NCBI GenBank assembly: GCA_963710735.1
Contig: CAVQBN010000004.1
Coordinates: forward strand, 124,001 to 188,000
Reading direction: 5' to 3'
DNA from: FEN-1297 sp963710735
GTDB taxonomy: Bacteria > Bacteroidota > Ignavibacteria > Ignavibacteriales > Ignavibacteriaceae
Length of the DNA stretch: 64,000 nt
Shown: positions 9,329-18,282 of the stretch, one piece after another
How the letters are laid out: every line of letters begins with the position of its first letter
Numbering within the stretch: position 1 is the first letter of the stretch
The notes under the pieces: generated by a model
Seen by the model: the letters and a program-made list of their open reading frames with translations, nothing else
Told to the model about the DNA's origin: nothing
The model's database searches: none
Position numbers and translations under genes: made by a program

Positions 9329-10282
9329 ATGATTGATGATAAATTTATAGAAAAAATATTTGAGAATGATAGAAGAACAGTAGCACGTTCCATTTCTATT
9401 GTTGAAGCGAATAATTCAAAATCAACGGAATTATTAAAAAAAGTTTATAATGGAGTTGGTAAAGCTTACCGTATTGGAATTACAGGTCCTCCGGGGGCAG
9501 GTAAAAGTACAATTACTAATCAACTGACTAAATTTTATAGAAGCCAGGGTAAAACGGTTGGAATAATTGCTGTCGATCCCACCAGTCCTTTTACAGGAGG
9601 AGCATTATTAGGCGATAGAATACGGATGAATGAAATCGGACAGGATGCCGGTGTTTTTATAAGAAGTATGGCAACACGAGGAAGTCTTGGCGGCCTAAGT
9701 AAAAAAGCAAATGACGCGGCTGATATTTTAGATGTCGCTGGTTATGATTATATTATTATGGAAACTGTCGGAGTTGGTCAGTCTGAGCTTGATATTGCTC
9801 AAGCTTCCGATACTACCGTAGTTGTTCTTGTCCCTGAATCAGGCGATGCAGTACAGGCTATGAAAGCAGGTTTAATGGAAATTGCTGATTTTTTTGTAAT
9901 CAATAAAAGTGATCGGCCTGGTGCTCAGCAAGCAGTAACTGCAGTAAAAACTATTTTAATGATGAGAGACCATGATGAAAATTCATGGATGCCAAATATC
10001 ATCAATGCTGTGGCAATTGAAAATAAAGGCATTAGCGAATTAGCTGAGGAGATAAGCCGGCATCATCAATATCTTGAGACATCAGATAAATTCATAAAGA
10101 GAAGAGAACGACGGACTAAAATTAGAATAAAAGAAATTGTAGAGGAAAGTATAAGAAAAAAACTATGGAGTGAAGTTGGGAAAGATTCACTTAATTCTTC
10201 ACTTGAAAAAGTTATACTTGGAAATCTTTCTCCATATCACATCGCAGAAGAAATTATAGAAAATTTTAAAAATCAGCTTTAA
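9329..10282 (+). CDS. meaB: Methylmalonyl-CoA mutase-associated GTPase MeaB
   Basis: A G3E-family GTPase that chaperones adenosylcobalamin loading and protection of methylmalonyl-CoA mutase. In 317 residues it shows the P-loop GPPGAGKST, the MeaB signature DPTSPFTGGALLGDR, the switch ETVGVGQSE and the base-recognition motif NKSD. The mutase itself is not in the window. The position just before an acyl-CoA dehydrogenase and an acyl-CoA carboxylase subunit fits propionate or branched-chain amino acid breakdown. Confidence 0.93.
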   Translation: MIDDKFIEKIFENDRRTVARSISIVEANNSKSTELLKKVYNGVGKAYRIGITGPPGAGKSTITNQLTKFYRSQGKTVGIIAVDPTSPFTGGALLGDRIRMNEIGQDAGVFIRSMATRGSLGGLSKKANDAADILDVAGYDYIIMETVGVGQSELDIAQASDTTVVVLVPESGDAVQAMKAGLMEIADFFVINKSDRPGAQQAVTAVKTILMMRDHDENSWMPNIINAVAIENKGISELAEEISRHHQYLETSDKFIKRRERRTKIRIKEIVEESIRKKLWSEVGKDSLNSSLEKVILGNLSPYHIAEEIIENFKNQL

Positions 10283-10401
10283 CTTATACACTAAGTTAAA
10301 ATTTTTACAGCAATTAAGATTCAAAAAATCTTTAATTGCATTTGGATTGTACCGGTATACAAAACCGGATTTTTTCACAAAAATTTTCGAAAGGAAATCC
10401 A

Positions 10402-11565
10402 ATGGATATTATGGAGAACCCGTTTCTATGCGACCTGAACGAGAACCAATTAATTATTCGTGATACTGTCCGTGATTTTGCCGAAAAAAATATTCGGCCG
10501 GTTATTATGGATTATGATGAATCCCAAAAATTTCCGTCTGAAATTATTAAGCAACTTGGAGAACTTGGTTTTCTCGGTATTGTAATTCCTGAGAAATATG
10601 GCGGAGCCGGGCTTGGCTATCTAGAGTTCGCCATAATAATTGAGGAACTAGCTAAAGTTGACCCTTCTATTGCCCTATCAGTTGCAGCACACAATGGTTT
10701 ATGCACTAATCACATTTACAGATTCGGTAATGAAGAACAGAGGAAAGAATATCTTCCGGACCTGGCTTCTGGTAAAAAAATTGGGGCATGGGGTTTAACT
10801 GAATCATCTTCAGGTAGTGACGCTGCGGGATTAAAATCATTTGCCGAGAAGAAAGGCGATTATTATATTTTAAATGGAGGCAAAACTTTTACCACACATG
10901 GAACGGTCGGAGAAACCGCCGTTGTTATGGCAATAACAAACAAAGAAAAAGGTAAAAAAGGAATTTCAGCTTTCATTCTAGAAAAAGGAATGGAAGGATT
11001 TATAGCCGGTAAAAAAGAAAATAAATTAGGCATGAGAGCGAGCGACACCACACAACTTGCATTTGACAATTGTAAAGTTCCGGCTAAAAATTTAATCGGC
11101 AATGAAGGAGAAGGATTTATCCAGGCTATGCAAATTTTAGAAGGAGGAAGAATTTCAATTGCATCGCTGAGTGTAGGTCTTGCACAAGGAGCACTTAATG
11201 CCGCTTTAAAATACAGCAAAGAAAGAAAGCAGTTCGGTAAGGAATTGAGTGAGTTTCAGGCTATTCAATTTAAATTATCAGATATGCTAACCGGTATTGA
11301 ATCTGCAAGACTATTAACTTACCGTGCTGCTAATATGAAAGACAAGGGTTTGCCGAATAAAAAAGAAGCAGCTATGGCTAAGCTTTATGCAAGTGAAGTT
11401 GCGGAAAAAGCTGCAAGCGAGGCTGTCCAAATACTTGGTGGTTATGGGTTCATTAAAGATTACCCTGTAGAAAAATTTTATCGCGACGTAAAACTCTTAA
11501 CCATAGGTGAAGGCACTTCCGAAATTCAAAGAATTGTTATTGCAAGAGAATTACTTGAATCATAA
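10402..11565 (+). CDS. Acyl-CoA dehydrogenase
   Basis: A FAD-dependent short/branched-chain acyl-CoA dehydrogenase, 387 residues from the ATG at 10402. An upstream in-frame ATG exists at 10336, but the one at 10402 is preceded by AAAGGA and begins where the family does, so I chose it. The signatures GAWGLTESSSGSDA and YGFIKDYPVEKFYRDVK are clear, and IGEGTSEIQR carries the Glu that serves as base in short-chain members. It donates electrons to ETF. Next to an MCC-type carboxylase it could be isovaleryl-CoA dehydrogenase, but chain specificity is not certain. Confidence 0.93.
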   Translation: MDIMENPFLCDLNENQLIIRDTVRDFAEKNIRPVIMDYDESQKFPSEIIKQLGELGFLGIVIPEKYGGAGLGYLEFAIIIEELAKVDPSIALSVAAHNGLCTNHIYRFGNEEQRKEYLPDLASGKKIGAWGLTESSSGSDAAGLKSFAEKKGDYYILNGGKTFTTHGTVGETAVVMAITNKEKGKKGISAFILEKGMEGFIAGKKENKLGMRASDTTQLAFDNCKVPAKNLIGNEGEGFIQAMQILEGGRISIASLSVGLAQGALNAALKYSKERKQFGKELSEFQAIQFKLSDMLTGIESARLLTYRAANMKDKGLPNKKEAAMAKLYASEVAEKAASEAVQILGGYGFIKDYPVEKFYRDVKLLTIGEGTSEIQRIVIARELLES

Positions 11566-11626
11566 TTGAATTGAAACTAAAGAATATTCTCTAAATTTTT
11601 ATCATTAAATTATTCATGAAAATTAT

Positions 11627-13282
11627 ATGAGCAAAATCGGAAATCATGTACAACAGAATTCGACCTATCTCCAAAGAGAAGATTATTATAAAAATATTTT
11701 AAGGAAATTGAACTCTGAAAAAGAGAAAGTGAAACTAGGTGGCGGTAAAAAAGCAATTGAGAAACATAAAGCTAAAGGGAAATTAACCGCACGTGAACGA
11801 ATTAGTAAATTGATAGACAATGAAAAAGATTTTTTTGAGTTAAGTACTTTTGCAGCGTTTAATATGTATAATGAATACGGAGGAGCTCCTTCTTCGGGAA
11901 CTGTTTATGGTATTGGTAAAATAAATAATAAGCTTCACGTAATTGTAGCAAATGACGCAACAGTAAAAGCCGGTGCCTGGTTCCCTATTACTGCAAAAAA
12001 GAATTTACGCGCTCAGGAAATTGCAATAGAAAATAAGCTGCCGGTTATATATTTAGTTGACAGCGCTGGAGTCTTTTTACCTCTTCAAGATGAAATTTTT
12101 CCCGACAAAGAACATTTCGGAAGAATTTTTAGGAATAATGCAGTAATGTCATCACTTGGGATTCCACAAATCGCTGCAATAATGGGCCCTTGTGTTGCCG
12201 GTGGCGCTTACTTACCAATTATGAGCGATGAAGCTTTAATTGTTGAAGGAGAAGGTTCCGTGTTTTTAGCTGGAGCTCATTTGGTTCGAGCGGCTATAGG
12301 CGAAGTGATAGATAATGAAAGTCTCGGCGGAGCAAAGGTTCAGTCAAATATTTCCGGCGTGACCGATTATATAATGAAAAATGATGAGGAATGTTTAAAA
12401 CAGATTACAAAATTGACTGAAAAATTTGGAACAAATTCTAAAGCAGGTTTTAATAGAGCAGAAAGTAAGCCACCGTCATTTTCACCAAAAGAGATTTACG
12501 GAATTCTTCCTGAAGATCCATTAAAAACATATGATATGTATGAATTGATTGCAAGAATTGTAGACGATTCTGAAATAGACGAATATAAAGCTGGGTATGG
12601 AAAATCTATCATTACTGCTTATGCCAGAATTGACGGCTGGGCAGTAGGAATTGTTGCAAATCAGCGAAACATTACAAAAACTGAAACCGGAGAAATGCAG
12701 GTAGGAGGAGTTATATATTCCGATAGTGCTGATAAAGCTACACGTTTTATAATGAATTGCAATCAAAGAAAAATTCCTTTATTATTTTTACAGGATGTTA
12801 CAGGTTTCATGGTTGGAAGTCGTGCAGAACATGGTGGAATAATAAAAGACGGTGCAAAAATGGTAAACGCAGTTGCAAATTCTGTTGTACCAAAAATTAC
12901 TATAATCGTGGGAAATAGTTTTGGTGCAGGTAATTATGCAATGTGCGGCAAAGCTTACGACCCTAGATTTATATTTGCTTACCCGAATGCTAAAATTGCC
13001 GTAATGGGAGGTTCGCAAGCCAGCAGTGTTTTATTGGATATAAAATTAAAACAAGTTGAAAAAAGCGGCAAAGAATTTAATGAAAAAGATAAGAAAAAAT
13101 TGTTAGACGAAATAACGCAGTCATATGAAGAAAGCAGCACACCTTATTATGCAGCTGCAAGATTATGGATTGATGAGATTATCGATCCGGCATTGACCAG
13201 AGAATATATTTCAATGGCAATTGAAGCAGCCGACAACAATCCGGACATTCCGAAGTTTAATGTTGGAGTTATTCAAACTTAA
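11627..13282 (+). CDS. Acyl-CoA carboxylase carboxyltransferase subunit (methylcrotonyl-CoA carboxylase beta-like)
   Basis: The carboxyltransferase (biotin-dependent) subunit of an acyl-CoA carboxylase, 551 residues. The two crotonase-like halves are present: N-terminal block with SAGVFLPLQDEIFPDKEHFGR and MGPCVAGGAYLPIMSDEA, C-terminal block with DVTGFMVG and GNSFGAGNYAMCG. The phrase GVFLPxQxxxFPDxxHFGRIF is characteristic of methylcrotonyl-CoA rather than propionyl-CoA subunits. The partner biotin carboxylase/carrier protein is not in the window. With the preceding acyl-CoA dehydrogenase, leucine degradation is likely; a broader substrate range cannot be excluded. Confidence 0.88.
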   Translation: MSKIGNHVQQNSTYLQREDYYKNILRKLNSEKEKVKLGGGKKAIEKHKAKGKLTARERISKLIDNEKDFFELSTFAAFNMYNEYGGAPSSGTVYGIGKINNKLHVIVANDATVKAGAWFPITAKKNLRAQEIAIENKLPVIYLVDSAGVFLPLQDEIFPDKEHFGRIFRNNAVMSSLGIPQIAAIMGPCVAGGAYLPIMSDEALIVEGEGSVFLAGAHLVRAAIGEVIDNESLGGAKVQSNISGVTDYIMKNDEECLKQITKLTEKFGTNSKAGFNRAESKPPSFSPKEIYGILPEDPLKTYDMYELIARIVDDSEIDEYKAGYGKSIITAYARIDGWAVGIVANQRNITKTETGEMQVGGVIYSDSADKATRFIMNCNQRKIPLLFLQDVTGFMVGSRAEHGGIIKDGAKMVNAVANSVVPKITIIVGNSFGAGNYAMCGKAYDPRFIFAYPNAKIAVMGGSQASSVLLDIKLKQVEKSGKEFNEKDKKKLLDEITQSYEESSTPYYAAARLWIDEIIDPALTREYISMAIEAADNNPDIPKFNVGVIQT

Positions 13283-13284
13283 CT

Positions 13285-13959
13285 ATGCTTACTCCACTTT
13301 CATGCGGAAGTAAAAAATCAGCATTAATAATTTTTATTATTTTACTGATACCCTTCAAAATAATTGCACAACAAAGTCATTTATCAAAGGCAGTTAACTA
13401 CCTATCTGATTTCATTGCATCTGATTATTTTAAAAATCTTCATCAAACGAATGATGATTTAGCTTTAGCCGATACAATTTATTTAAGAGCATTGCATTTT
13501 GAAAACTATAATTATTCTAGTGCACTTTTTGATTTAACATTTGCTGTCATTCCATATAATAAAGTTCATATCCGAATTCCTTTGATTGGAATTGATTACG
13601 TTTATCATTTAACATCAGCTGAAGAAAAAATATTTAAGAAGAAGAATGAGAATCTTCCTAAAAGACTTTTCTTTGATACTCCAAAAGATAATTACGGCGA
13701 TAAAGATAAATTAGCTCATTTTTTCGGCAGTGCATATATTGTTTACTCTTCAAACATTTTTGATTTAGGTGATCTTATTGGTTATTTTGTGGAAGTATTT
13801 GAACAGGATTTTGAAGTTCAAAATGCAATAGACCAGCGGGATATTGAAGTAAATTATTTAGGAAATATTTTCGGAGATATTCTAAAAAAAGATAAAAGTA
13901 TTCTCCCCTCACAGGTTATGACGGTTAGAACGTTATTTTATTTAAGATATCATTTATGA
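13285..13959 (+). CDS. Hypothetical secreted protein
   Basis: A 224-residue protein of unknown function. The N-terminus has a positively charged stretch followed by a hydrophobic run (ALIIFIILLIPFKIIAQ), a probable signal peptide cleaved near residue 29. The rest is soluble; a motif DKLAHFFGSAYIVYSS near residue 140 resembles the DKxxHFxxGxx segment of small lipoproteins such as YfiM, but similarity is too short to name a family. It follows the carboxylase gene by two bases and overlaps the start of the NtrC-type regulator by four, so it is part of that transcript. It may be a periplasmic accessory. Confidence 0.7.
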   Translation: MLTPLSCGSKKSALIIFIILLIPFKIIAQQSHLSKAVNYLSDFIASDYFKNLHQTNDDLALADTIYLRALHFENYNYSSALFDLTFAVIPYNKVHIRIPLIGIDYVYHLTSAEEKIFKKKNENLPKRLFFDTPKDNYGDKDKLAHFFGSAYIVYSSNIFDLGDLIGYFVEVFEQDFEVQNAIDQRDIEVNYLGNIFGDILKKDKSILPSQVMTVRTLFYLRYHL

Positions 13960-15311
13960 AATCAATATTAATTATAGACGACGAAAAAGAAATTTGCGAA
14001 AGCATTAAAATGATCCTTGAATATGAGGATTATGCAGTCGATTATTCAACGAGTGCGATTGAAGGAATTGATAAACTTACTGCCGACCGTTTTTCATGCT
14101 TATTGCTGGATATTCAAATGCCGGAGATGAATGGATTTGAAGTTCTAAAAAAGGTCAAAGAAAATAATTCTCCAATTTCAGTTATTATTATATCTGCACA
14201 CGGAAGCATTGAAAATGCCATTAAGGCCACGAAACTTGGCGCTTTTGACTTCATTGAAAAACCGATTGACAGAGAAAAATTATTAATCAGTGTAAGGAAT
14301 GCTGTCGGACAGTCAAATCTAATAAATGAAAATAAAGAAATTAAAAAATCTCTTGAAAATGAAGAGGTAATACTCGGTAACAGCAAAGCTATTAATGGTA
14401 TCCTTGAAATAATTGACAGAGTTGCGCCGATCGAGACGAGAGTTTTAATTACCGGCGAAAATGGGACCGGCAAAGAGTTGGTTGCTAAAGCACTTCATAA
14501 AAAAAGCTCAAGAAATGATAAGGCATTTATTGAAGTAAACTGTGCGGCAATACCTAATGAATTAATTGAATCTGAATTATTCGGGCATGAAAAAGGTTCT
14601 TTTACCGGCGCTTTTCAACAACGAATTGGTAAATTTGAATTGGCTAATAAAGGCACAATATTTTTGGATGAAATAGGCGATATGAGTTTACAGGCGCAGG
14701 CAAAAGTTTTGCGGGCAATTGAAGATAGTAAAATTGAAAGAGTCGGCGGAGCAAAAAAAATAGAAGTGGATGTAAGGATTATTGCAGCAACCAATAAAAA
14801 TCTTAAAGAAGAAATTGAGAAAGGAAATTTCAGAGAAGATCTTTTCCATAGGTTAAATGTAATTCCCATTCATATTCCGCCATTAAGGGAACGTACGGAT
14901 GATATTCCGATATTAGTTGAGCACTTTACCAAAGAAATTTTGAATAAACACAAAAAGCCTCTGATTCAATTTGGCGAAGATGCCATTAAATATTTTCAAG
15001 GGCTGCAATGGAGCGGCAATATCCGGGAACTCAGAAATACAGTTGAAAGGATTATTATTTTAGTCGATAATAAAATTATAAGTAAAAAAGATATTGAATT
15101 TTTATTTTCATCAGATCAAACTTCGTTGGGCGACATAATTGATACAAGTAATTCATTCCAGGAATTTAAGGAGAAAGCTGAAAAAGCTTTTATCGTTAAA
15201 CAGTTAAATGCAAATGACTGGAACATTAGCAAGACGGCAGAAATACTTGAGATTCAACGAAGTCACTTATATAATAAAATTAAAAAGTATGGAATTGAAA
15301 AGGAAGAATAG
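13956..15311 (+). CDS. Sigma-54-dependent response regulator (NtrC family)
   Basis: A 451-residue transcription activator. An N-terminal REC domain (residues 1-115) has the acidic pair IIDDE and phosphoacceptor Asp in LLLDIQMPEMNG, with Lys in EKPID. The AAA+ domain (about 140-370) has Walker A GENGTGKE, the sigma-54 contact loop GSFTGA, Walker B FLDEIGDM and the arginine region PPLRERTDDIPIL. A Fis-type helix-turn-helix (NISKTAEILEIQRSHLYNKIKKYG) ends the protein. No histidine kinase is adjacent, so the partner is unknown. It is preceded by the secreted protein with four bases of overlap and followed two bases later by a HIT gene. Confidence 0.95.
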   Translation: MKSILIIDDEKEICESIKMILEYEDYAVDYSTSAIEGIDKLTADRFSCLLLDIQMPEMNGFEVLKKVKENNSPISVIIISAHGSIENAIKATKLGAFDFIEKPIDREKLLISVRNAVGQSNLINENKEIKKSLENEEVILGNSKAINGILEIIDRVAPIETRVLITGENGTGKELVAKALHKKSSRNDKAFIEVNCAAIPNELIESELFGHEKGSFTGAFQQRIGKFELANKGTIFLDEIGDMSLQAQAKVLRAIEDSKIERVGGAKKIEVDVRIIAATNKNLKEEIEKGNFREDLFHRLNVIPIHIPPLRERTDDIPILVEHFTKEILNKHKKPLIQFGEDAIKYFQGLQWSGNIRELRNTVERIIILVDNKIISKKDIEFLFSSDQTSLGDIIDTSNSFQEFKEKAEKAFIVKQLNANDWNISKTAEILEIQRSHLYNKIKKYGIEKEE

Positions 15312-15313
15312 TT

Positions 15314-15661
15314 ATGGGCGATACAATCTTTTCAAAAATTATAAAAAGGGAAATACCAGCTGAGATAGTTTACGAAACTGATGATATCCTCGCATTTCGC
15401 GATATCAATCCGCAAGCACCTGTACATATTTTAATTATACCTAAAATTGAAATTCCAAAAGTAACCGACATTGATGGGAATAAACACGCAACACTTCTCG
15501 GAAAACTTTTTGATGCAGCCAATAAACTTGCCAAAGAAATGAAGATCGATCAAGATGGTTTTAGATTAGTCATCAACTGCGGTAATAACGGCGGGCAGGA
15601 AGTTTATCATTTGCATATGCATCTACTCGGCGGCAGACAAATGAAATGGCCTCCGGGTTAA
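15314..15661 (+). CDS. HIT (histidine triad) family protein, HINT-like
   Basis: A 115-residue purine nucleoside phosphoramidase-type hydrolase. It begins DTIFSKIIKREIPAEIVYET, the usual HINT N-terminus, and closes with the histidine triad HLHMHLLGG. Length matches bacterial HINT proteins. Two bases separate it from the NtrC-type regulator, suggesting cotranscription. Substrate is unknown. Confidence 0.92.
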   Translation: MGDTIFSKIIKREIPAEIVYETDDILAFRDINPQAPVHILIIPKIEIPKVTDIDGNKHATLLGKLFDAANKLAKEMKIDQDGFRLVINCGNNGGQEVYHLHMHLLGGRQMKWPPG

Positions 15662-15671
15662 TATTATCTTT

Positions 15672-15697
15672 GTGCATAAAATCTTCTTACTATGCAC
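15672..15697. terminator. Weak inverted repeat between convergent hit and dinB genes
   Basis: GTGCATA (15672-15678) and TATGCAC (15691-15697) form a 7-bp inverted repeat with a 12-base loop between the stops of the convergent HIT and dinB genes; the right arm overlaps the dinB stop. There is no clear U-run, so a terminator role is only a possibility. Confidence 0.3.
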
Positions 15698-16834
15698 CCA
15701 ATTTAACAATTGCATAATTATATTTTCTTCTTAGCATATCTATAGCTTTAAATAGTCTTTTTCTTTTAATCTCTTCATCTTCAAACAAAACTTCTTGTTC
15801 ACTATATTCATTAAATTTACTTAAGCCAATTCCGATAAGCCTAACCGCCACTCTTCTAGTGTAAGCTTTCCTTAATAAATCAATTGCCTTATCATAAATA
15901 ATTTTATCATCATCTGTTGCAGGCTTAATTGTTTTTGAGCGTGTTATTGTTTGAAAATCGGAATAACGAAATTTTAATGTTATTGTCGATGCCTGCCAGT
16001 TATTATCTCTAAGTGATTGACAAACTTTCCCCGTCAGGTCAAATAATATTTTTTCTATTATTTCTTTATTAACCATATCCCGGTCAAAAGTAGTTTCTTT
16101 TGAAATACTTTTTTGCTCTCTTTCAACTGTTAAATATTCACTACCTTCACCATTTGCTTTTCTCCAAAGATCAACTCCGTATTTACCCATAGCTGCAGCA
16201 AAATAATCGGATGGAAGACTTGTAATGTCACCTATCCTGAAAATTCCCTTACTGTTCAATTCTTTTAAAGTAACCTTGCCGACGCCAGGAATAGTTTCAA
16301 CCGGCATTGGGGCAAGAAATTCTTTTTCCATTCCAGGGATTATATATGTAATTCCTTTCGGCTTCATACAGTCGGAACCGATCTTTGCAATTGTTTTATT
16401 GCTTCCAATTCCAATGGAACATGGCAAAGAAAGTTTTTCCCAAATTTCTCTCTGTATTTTTGAAGCGAAGGCAAACATGGAACCGTAAATTTTTTGGCAT
16501 CCTGTAAAATCCATATAAAACTCATCCACGGAAGCCTGCTCGATAGCCGGTGCATAGCCTGATAAAATATTCTTTACCGCATGAGAGTATAATGTATATT
16601 CTTTAAAATGACCGTGAAGATAAATTCCTTGCGGACAAAGTTTATATGCTGTTCTTATAGGCATAGCGGAATGCAAACCGAAATTTCTGCTTCATAAGAA
16701 CAAGCGGCTACCACTCCCCTTCCTCCATTAGGATCACCGCCTACAATAACCGGCTTCCCCTCAAGGGAAGGGTCAAGAATTCTCTCTACAGATACAAAAA
16801 ATGCATCAAGGTCTAAATGAAATATTGTACGCAT
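15690..16834 (-). CDS. dinB: DNA polymerase IV (DinB), frameshifted near the N-terminus
   Basis: A Y-family translesion polymerase, about 381 residues once one base is restored. The ATG at 16834 opens MRTIFHLDLDAFFVSVE, with the catalytic DxDxFF motif and VVAACSYEA; the rest resumes in another frame as HSAMPIRTAYKLCPQG, and includes the second catalytic motif SVDEFYMDFT and the helix-hairpin-helix PGVGKVTLKEL. The frames break at about 16688 where GAAGCAGAAATTTCGG should read GAAGCAAGAAATTTCGG (one missing A). The span of 1145 bases is one less than a multiple of three. The break is probably a sequence error. The gene sits directly beside the inverted repeat of the GxxExxY element. Confidence 0.87.
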
Positions 16835-16844
16835 AATTTAATCT

Positions 16845-16880
16845 CAATAGCACGCAGATAACGCTGATTAAACTGATCTG
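16845..16880 (+). repeat. Left inverted repeat of GxxExxY block
   Basis: Begins CAATAGCACGCAGAT and continues AACGCTGATTAAACTGATCTG. The first 15 bases match the reverse complement of the right repeat exactly, the rest with a few mismatches. It abuts the dinB start region. Confidence 0.65.
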
Positions 16881-17257
16881 CGCAGATTGGAAAATATTTT
16901 TCTTCTTATCTCAGGTTTTTTGCCAAAGTTAAGCAGCAGTCCAATTTCCATTTCCGTAGCTTTTAAATAATTTATCAATTGTAATTCATGTTCCTCAATT
17001 AAAGATTCCGCAGCTTTTAATTCTAGAATTATTTTACCATCTACAATTAAATCAGCATAATATTCTCCTACAAGGATTTCATCATAGTAAACATTTATAG
17101 ATTTTTGTCTTTCAACAATAAATCCCATCTTTTCGAGTTCAATCTTCAAAGCGTTTTCATATACCTTCTCAAGAAATCCGAACCCCAATGTGTTATAAAC
17201 CTTATAAAATCCAGAAATAATTCTTGAAGTTAAATCTTTGAATAAATATTCTTCCAT
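16868..17257 (-). CDS. GxxExxY family protein
   Basis: A 129-residue protein of the GxxExxY family (PD-(D/E)XK-like fold). The name motif is seen as GFGFLEKVYENAL, followed by YYADLIVDGKIILELKA, which looks like the Asp...ExK nuclease core. Family function is not settled; these small genes are scattered, often in several copies, in Bacteroidota-type genomes. Here the gene lies wholly between the inverted repeats at 16845-16880 and 17284-17318. Confidence 0.88.
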   Translation of the reverse strand: MEEYLFKDLTSRIISGFYKVYNTLGFGFLEKVYENALKIELEKMGFIVERQKSINVYYDEILVGEYYADLIVDGKIILELKAAESLIEEHELQLINYLKATEMEIGLLLNFGKKPEIRRKIFSNLRRSV

Positions 17258-17283
17258 ATCGCCTCCCTTTTTTTATCTTGCGA

Positions 17284-17318
17284 CTATCTGTTAAATCTGT
17301 GTCATCTGCGTGCTATTG
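17284..17318 (-). repeat. Right inverted repeat of GxxExxY block
   Basis: Reads CTGTTAAATCTGTGTCATCTGCGTGCTATTG on the + strand at its core; its reverse complement starts CAATAGCACGCAGAT as does the left repeat. The last bases include the TAG stop codon (17313-17315) of the DUF72 gene. Confidence 0.65.
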
Positions 17319-18206
17319 CCTTTGGCTTTCCCCTATCTGCTGCAATCTTGGAAACGCCTTTACAATTGTTTCCGGCATATCGACTTTTATTTTTTCTTCC
17401 AGCAAATGAATCAACTCAAACGCGTTAACTACTGCATCGCCGGTAGGATGATTATTCATTATCACATAAATTTCTTTCACTTTTTCACGCACTTCCATTA
17501 TCTTCTGCTGAATCTCCACTAACTCGCCGGGAGAATAAAGATATTTATACCTGCCGCTTTGTTCTTCGTAAGTCTGCTTTTTACCATAATTATTTATCGA
17601 CTGTATCCATGCCTCAACATTTCTGCCGTGGAAGCGGATGTATGCTTTATCGTTTGTTATAGCAGGTTCAAACGAAATTGATTTTCCTACCTGCGGCTGA
17701 TCGATTGTACAGAAAGTTAAATTAAGCTCCTTAAATAATTCCATCGCTTGTTTATTGTTCCATGAAGAATGCCTTACCTCAACAAAACAATTATAATTTT
17801 GAAAAATTTCACTAAGTTTTCTCACATATTCGGCGGTAACATTTGTAAATGGAAATGAATATGGAAATTGAATAAGCAGCCCGCCGAGTCTTTCTTCTTT
17901 GGCGAGTATATCAAGATTATAATTTACGGCTTTTATTTTCTGCTGATCATAATCTTTTTTATGCGTAAAGTCCTGATGGAGCTTAATTGTAAAAATGAAA
18001 TCTTCCGAATCAATTACTTTCCTTATCCAGCCCTGCACAATTTTCGGACTTAGATAAGAATAGTAAGTTGAATTTACCTCAACACAATTGAAATAATGTG
18101 AATAGAACTGCAGCCAGTCGAAGCCGCCGGTCTGCTGTTTTGGATAAAATGCCGGCACCCAGTCCTTGTAAGACCAGCCGGCCGTACCGATATAAAATTT
18201 TGGCAT
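17313..18206 (-). CDS. DUF72 domain-containing protein (YecE family)
   Basis: A 297-residue TIM-barrel-like protein of unknown biochemical function. Recognised from the N-terminus FYIGTAGWSYKDWVPAFYP, then EVNSTYYS, FVEVRHSSW and IRFHGRN, all hallmark blocks of DUF72. Its last three residues and stop lie inside or next to the inverted repeat of the GxxExxY block, so its original 3' end may have been replaced. It is the first gene of a - strand run leading to dinB. Confidence 0.88.
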   Translation of the reverse strand: MPKFYIGTAGWSYKDWVPAFYPKQQTGGFDWLQFYSHYFNCVEVNSTYYSYLSPKIVQGWIRKVIDSEDFIFTIKLHQDFTHKKDYDQQKIKAVNYNLDILAKEERLGGLLIQFPYSFPFTNVTAEYVRKLSEIFQNYNCFVEVRHSSWNNKQAMELFKELNLTFCTIDQPQVGKSISFEPAITNDKAYIRFHGRNVEAWIQSINNYGKKQTYEEQSGRYKYLYSPGELVEIQQKIMEVREKVKEIYVIMNNHPTGDAVVNAFELIHLLEEKIKVDMPETIVKAFPRLQQIGESQRQ

Positions 18207-18282
18207 GGTTAAATCTTCTTATTGTTGAATTGTTAACAAAACAAAGTAGGAATTTGATTAATCAAATTCTTTTAGATATTAA

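Larger units (their letters stand above)
16845..17318. mobile_element. Candidate insertion: GxxExxY gene bounded by terminal inverted repeats
   Basis: An approximately 474-base block whose ends are inverted copies: CAATAGCACGCAGAT at 16845-16859 and its exact complement ending at 17318, continuing imperfectly (GATT, AAC, GAT) to about 35 bases. Only the GxxExxY gene lies inside. The right end supplies the TAG stop of the DUF72 gene, and the left end lies 11 bases upstream of dinB, so the block separates two same-strand genes. No transposase is encoded, so it would be a non-autonomous element or a conserved cassette; there is no obvious target-site duplication. Confidence 0.5.

Noticed and set aside
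10336..10401. Upstream in-frame ATG for the acyl-CoA dehydrogenase, adding 22 residues
   Set aside because: The extra residues match nothing in the family and the ATG at 10402 has a clear AAAGGA before it.
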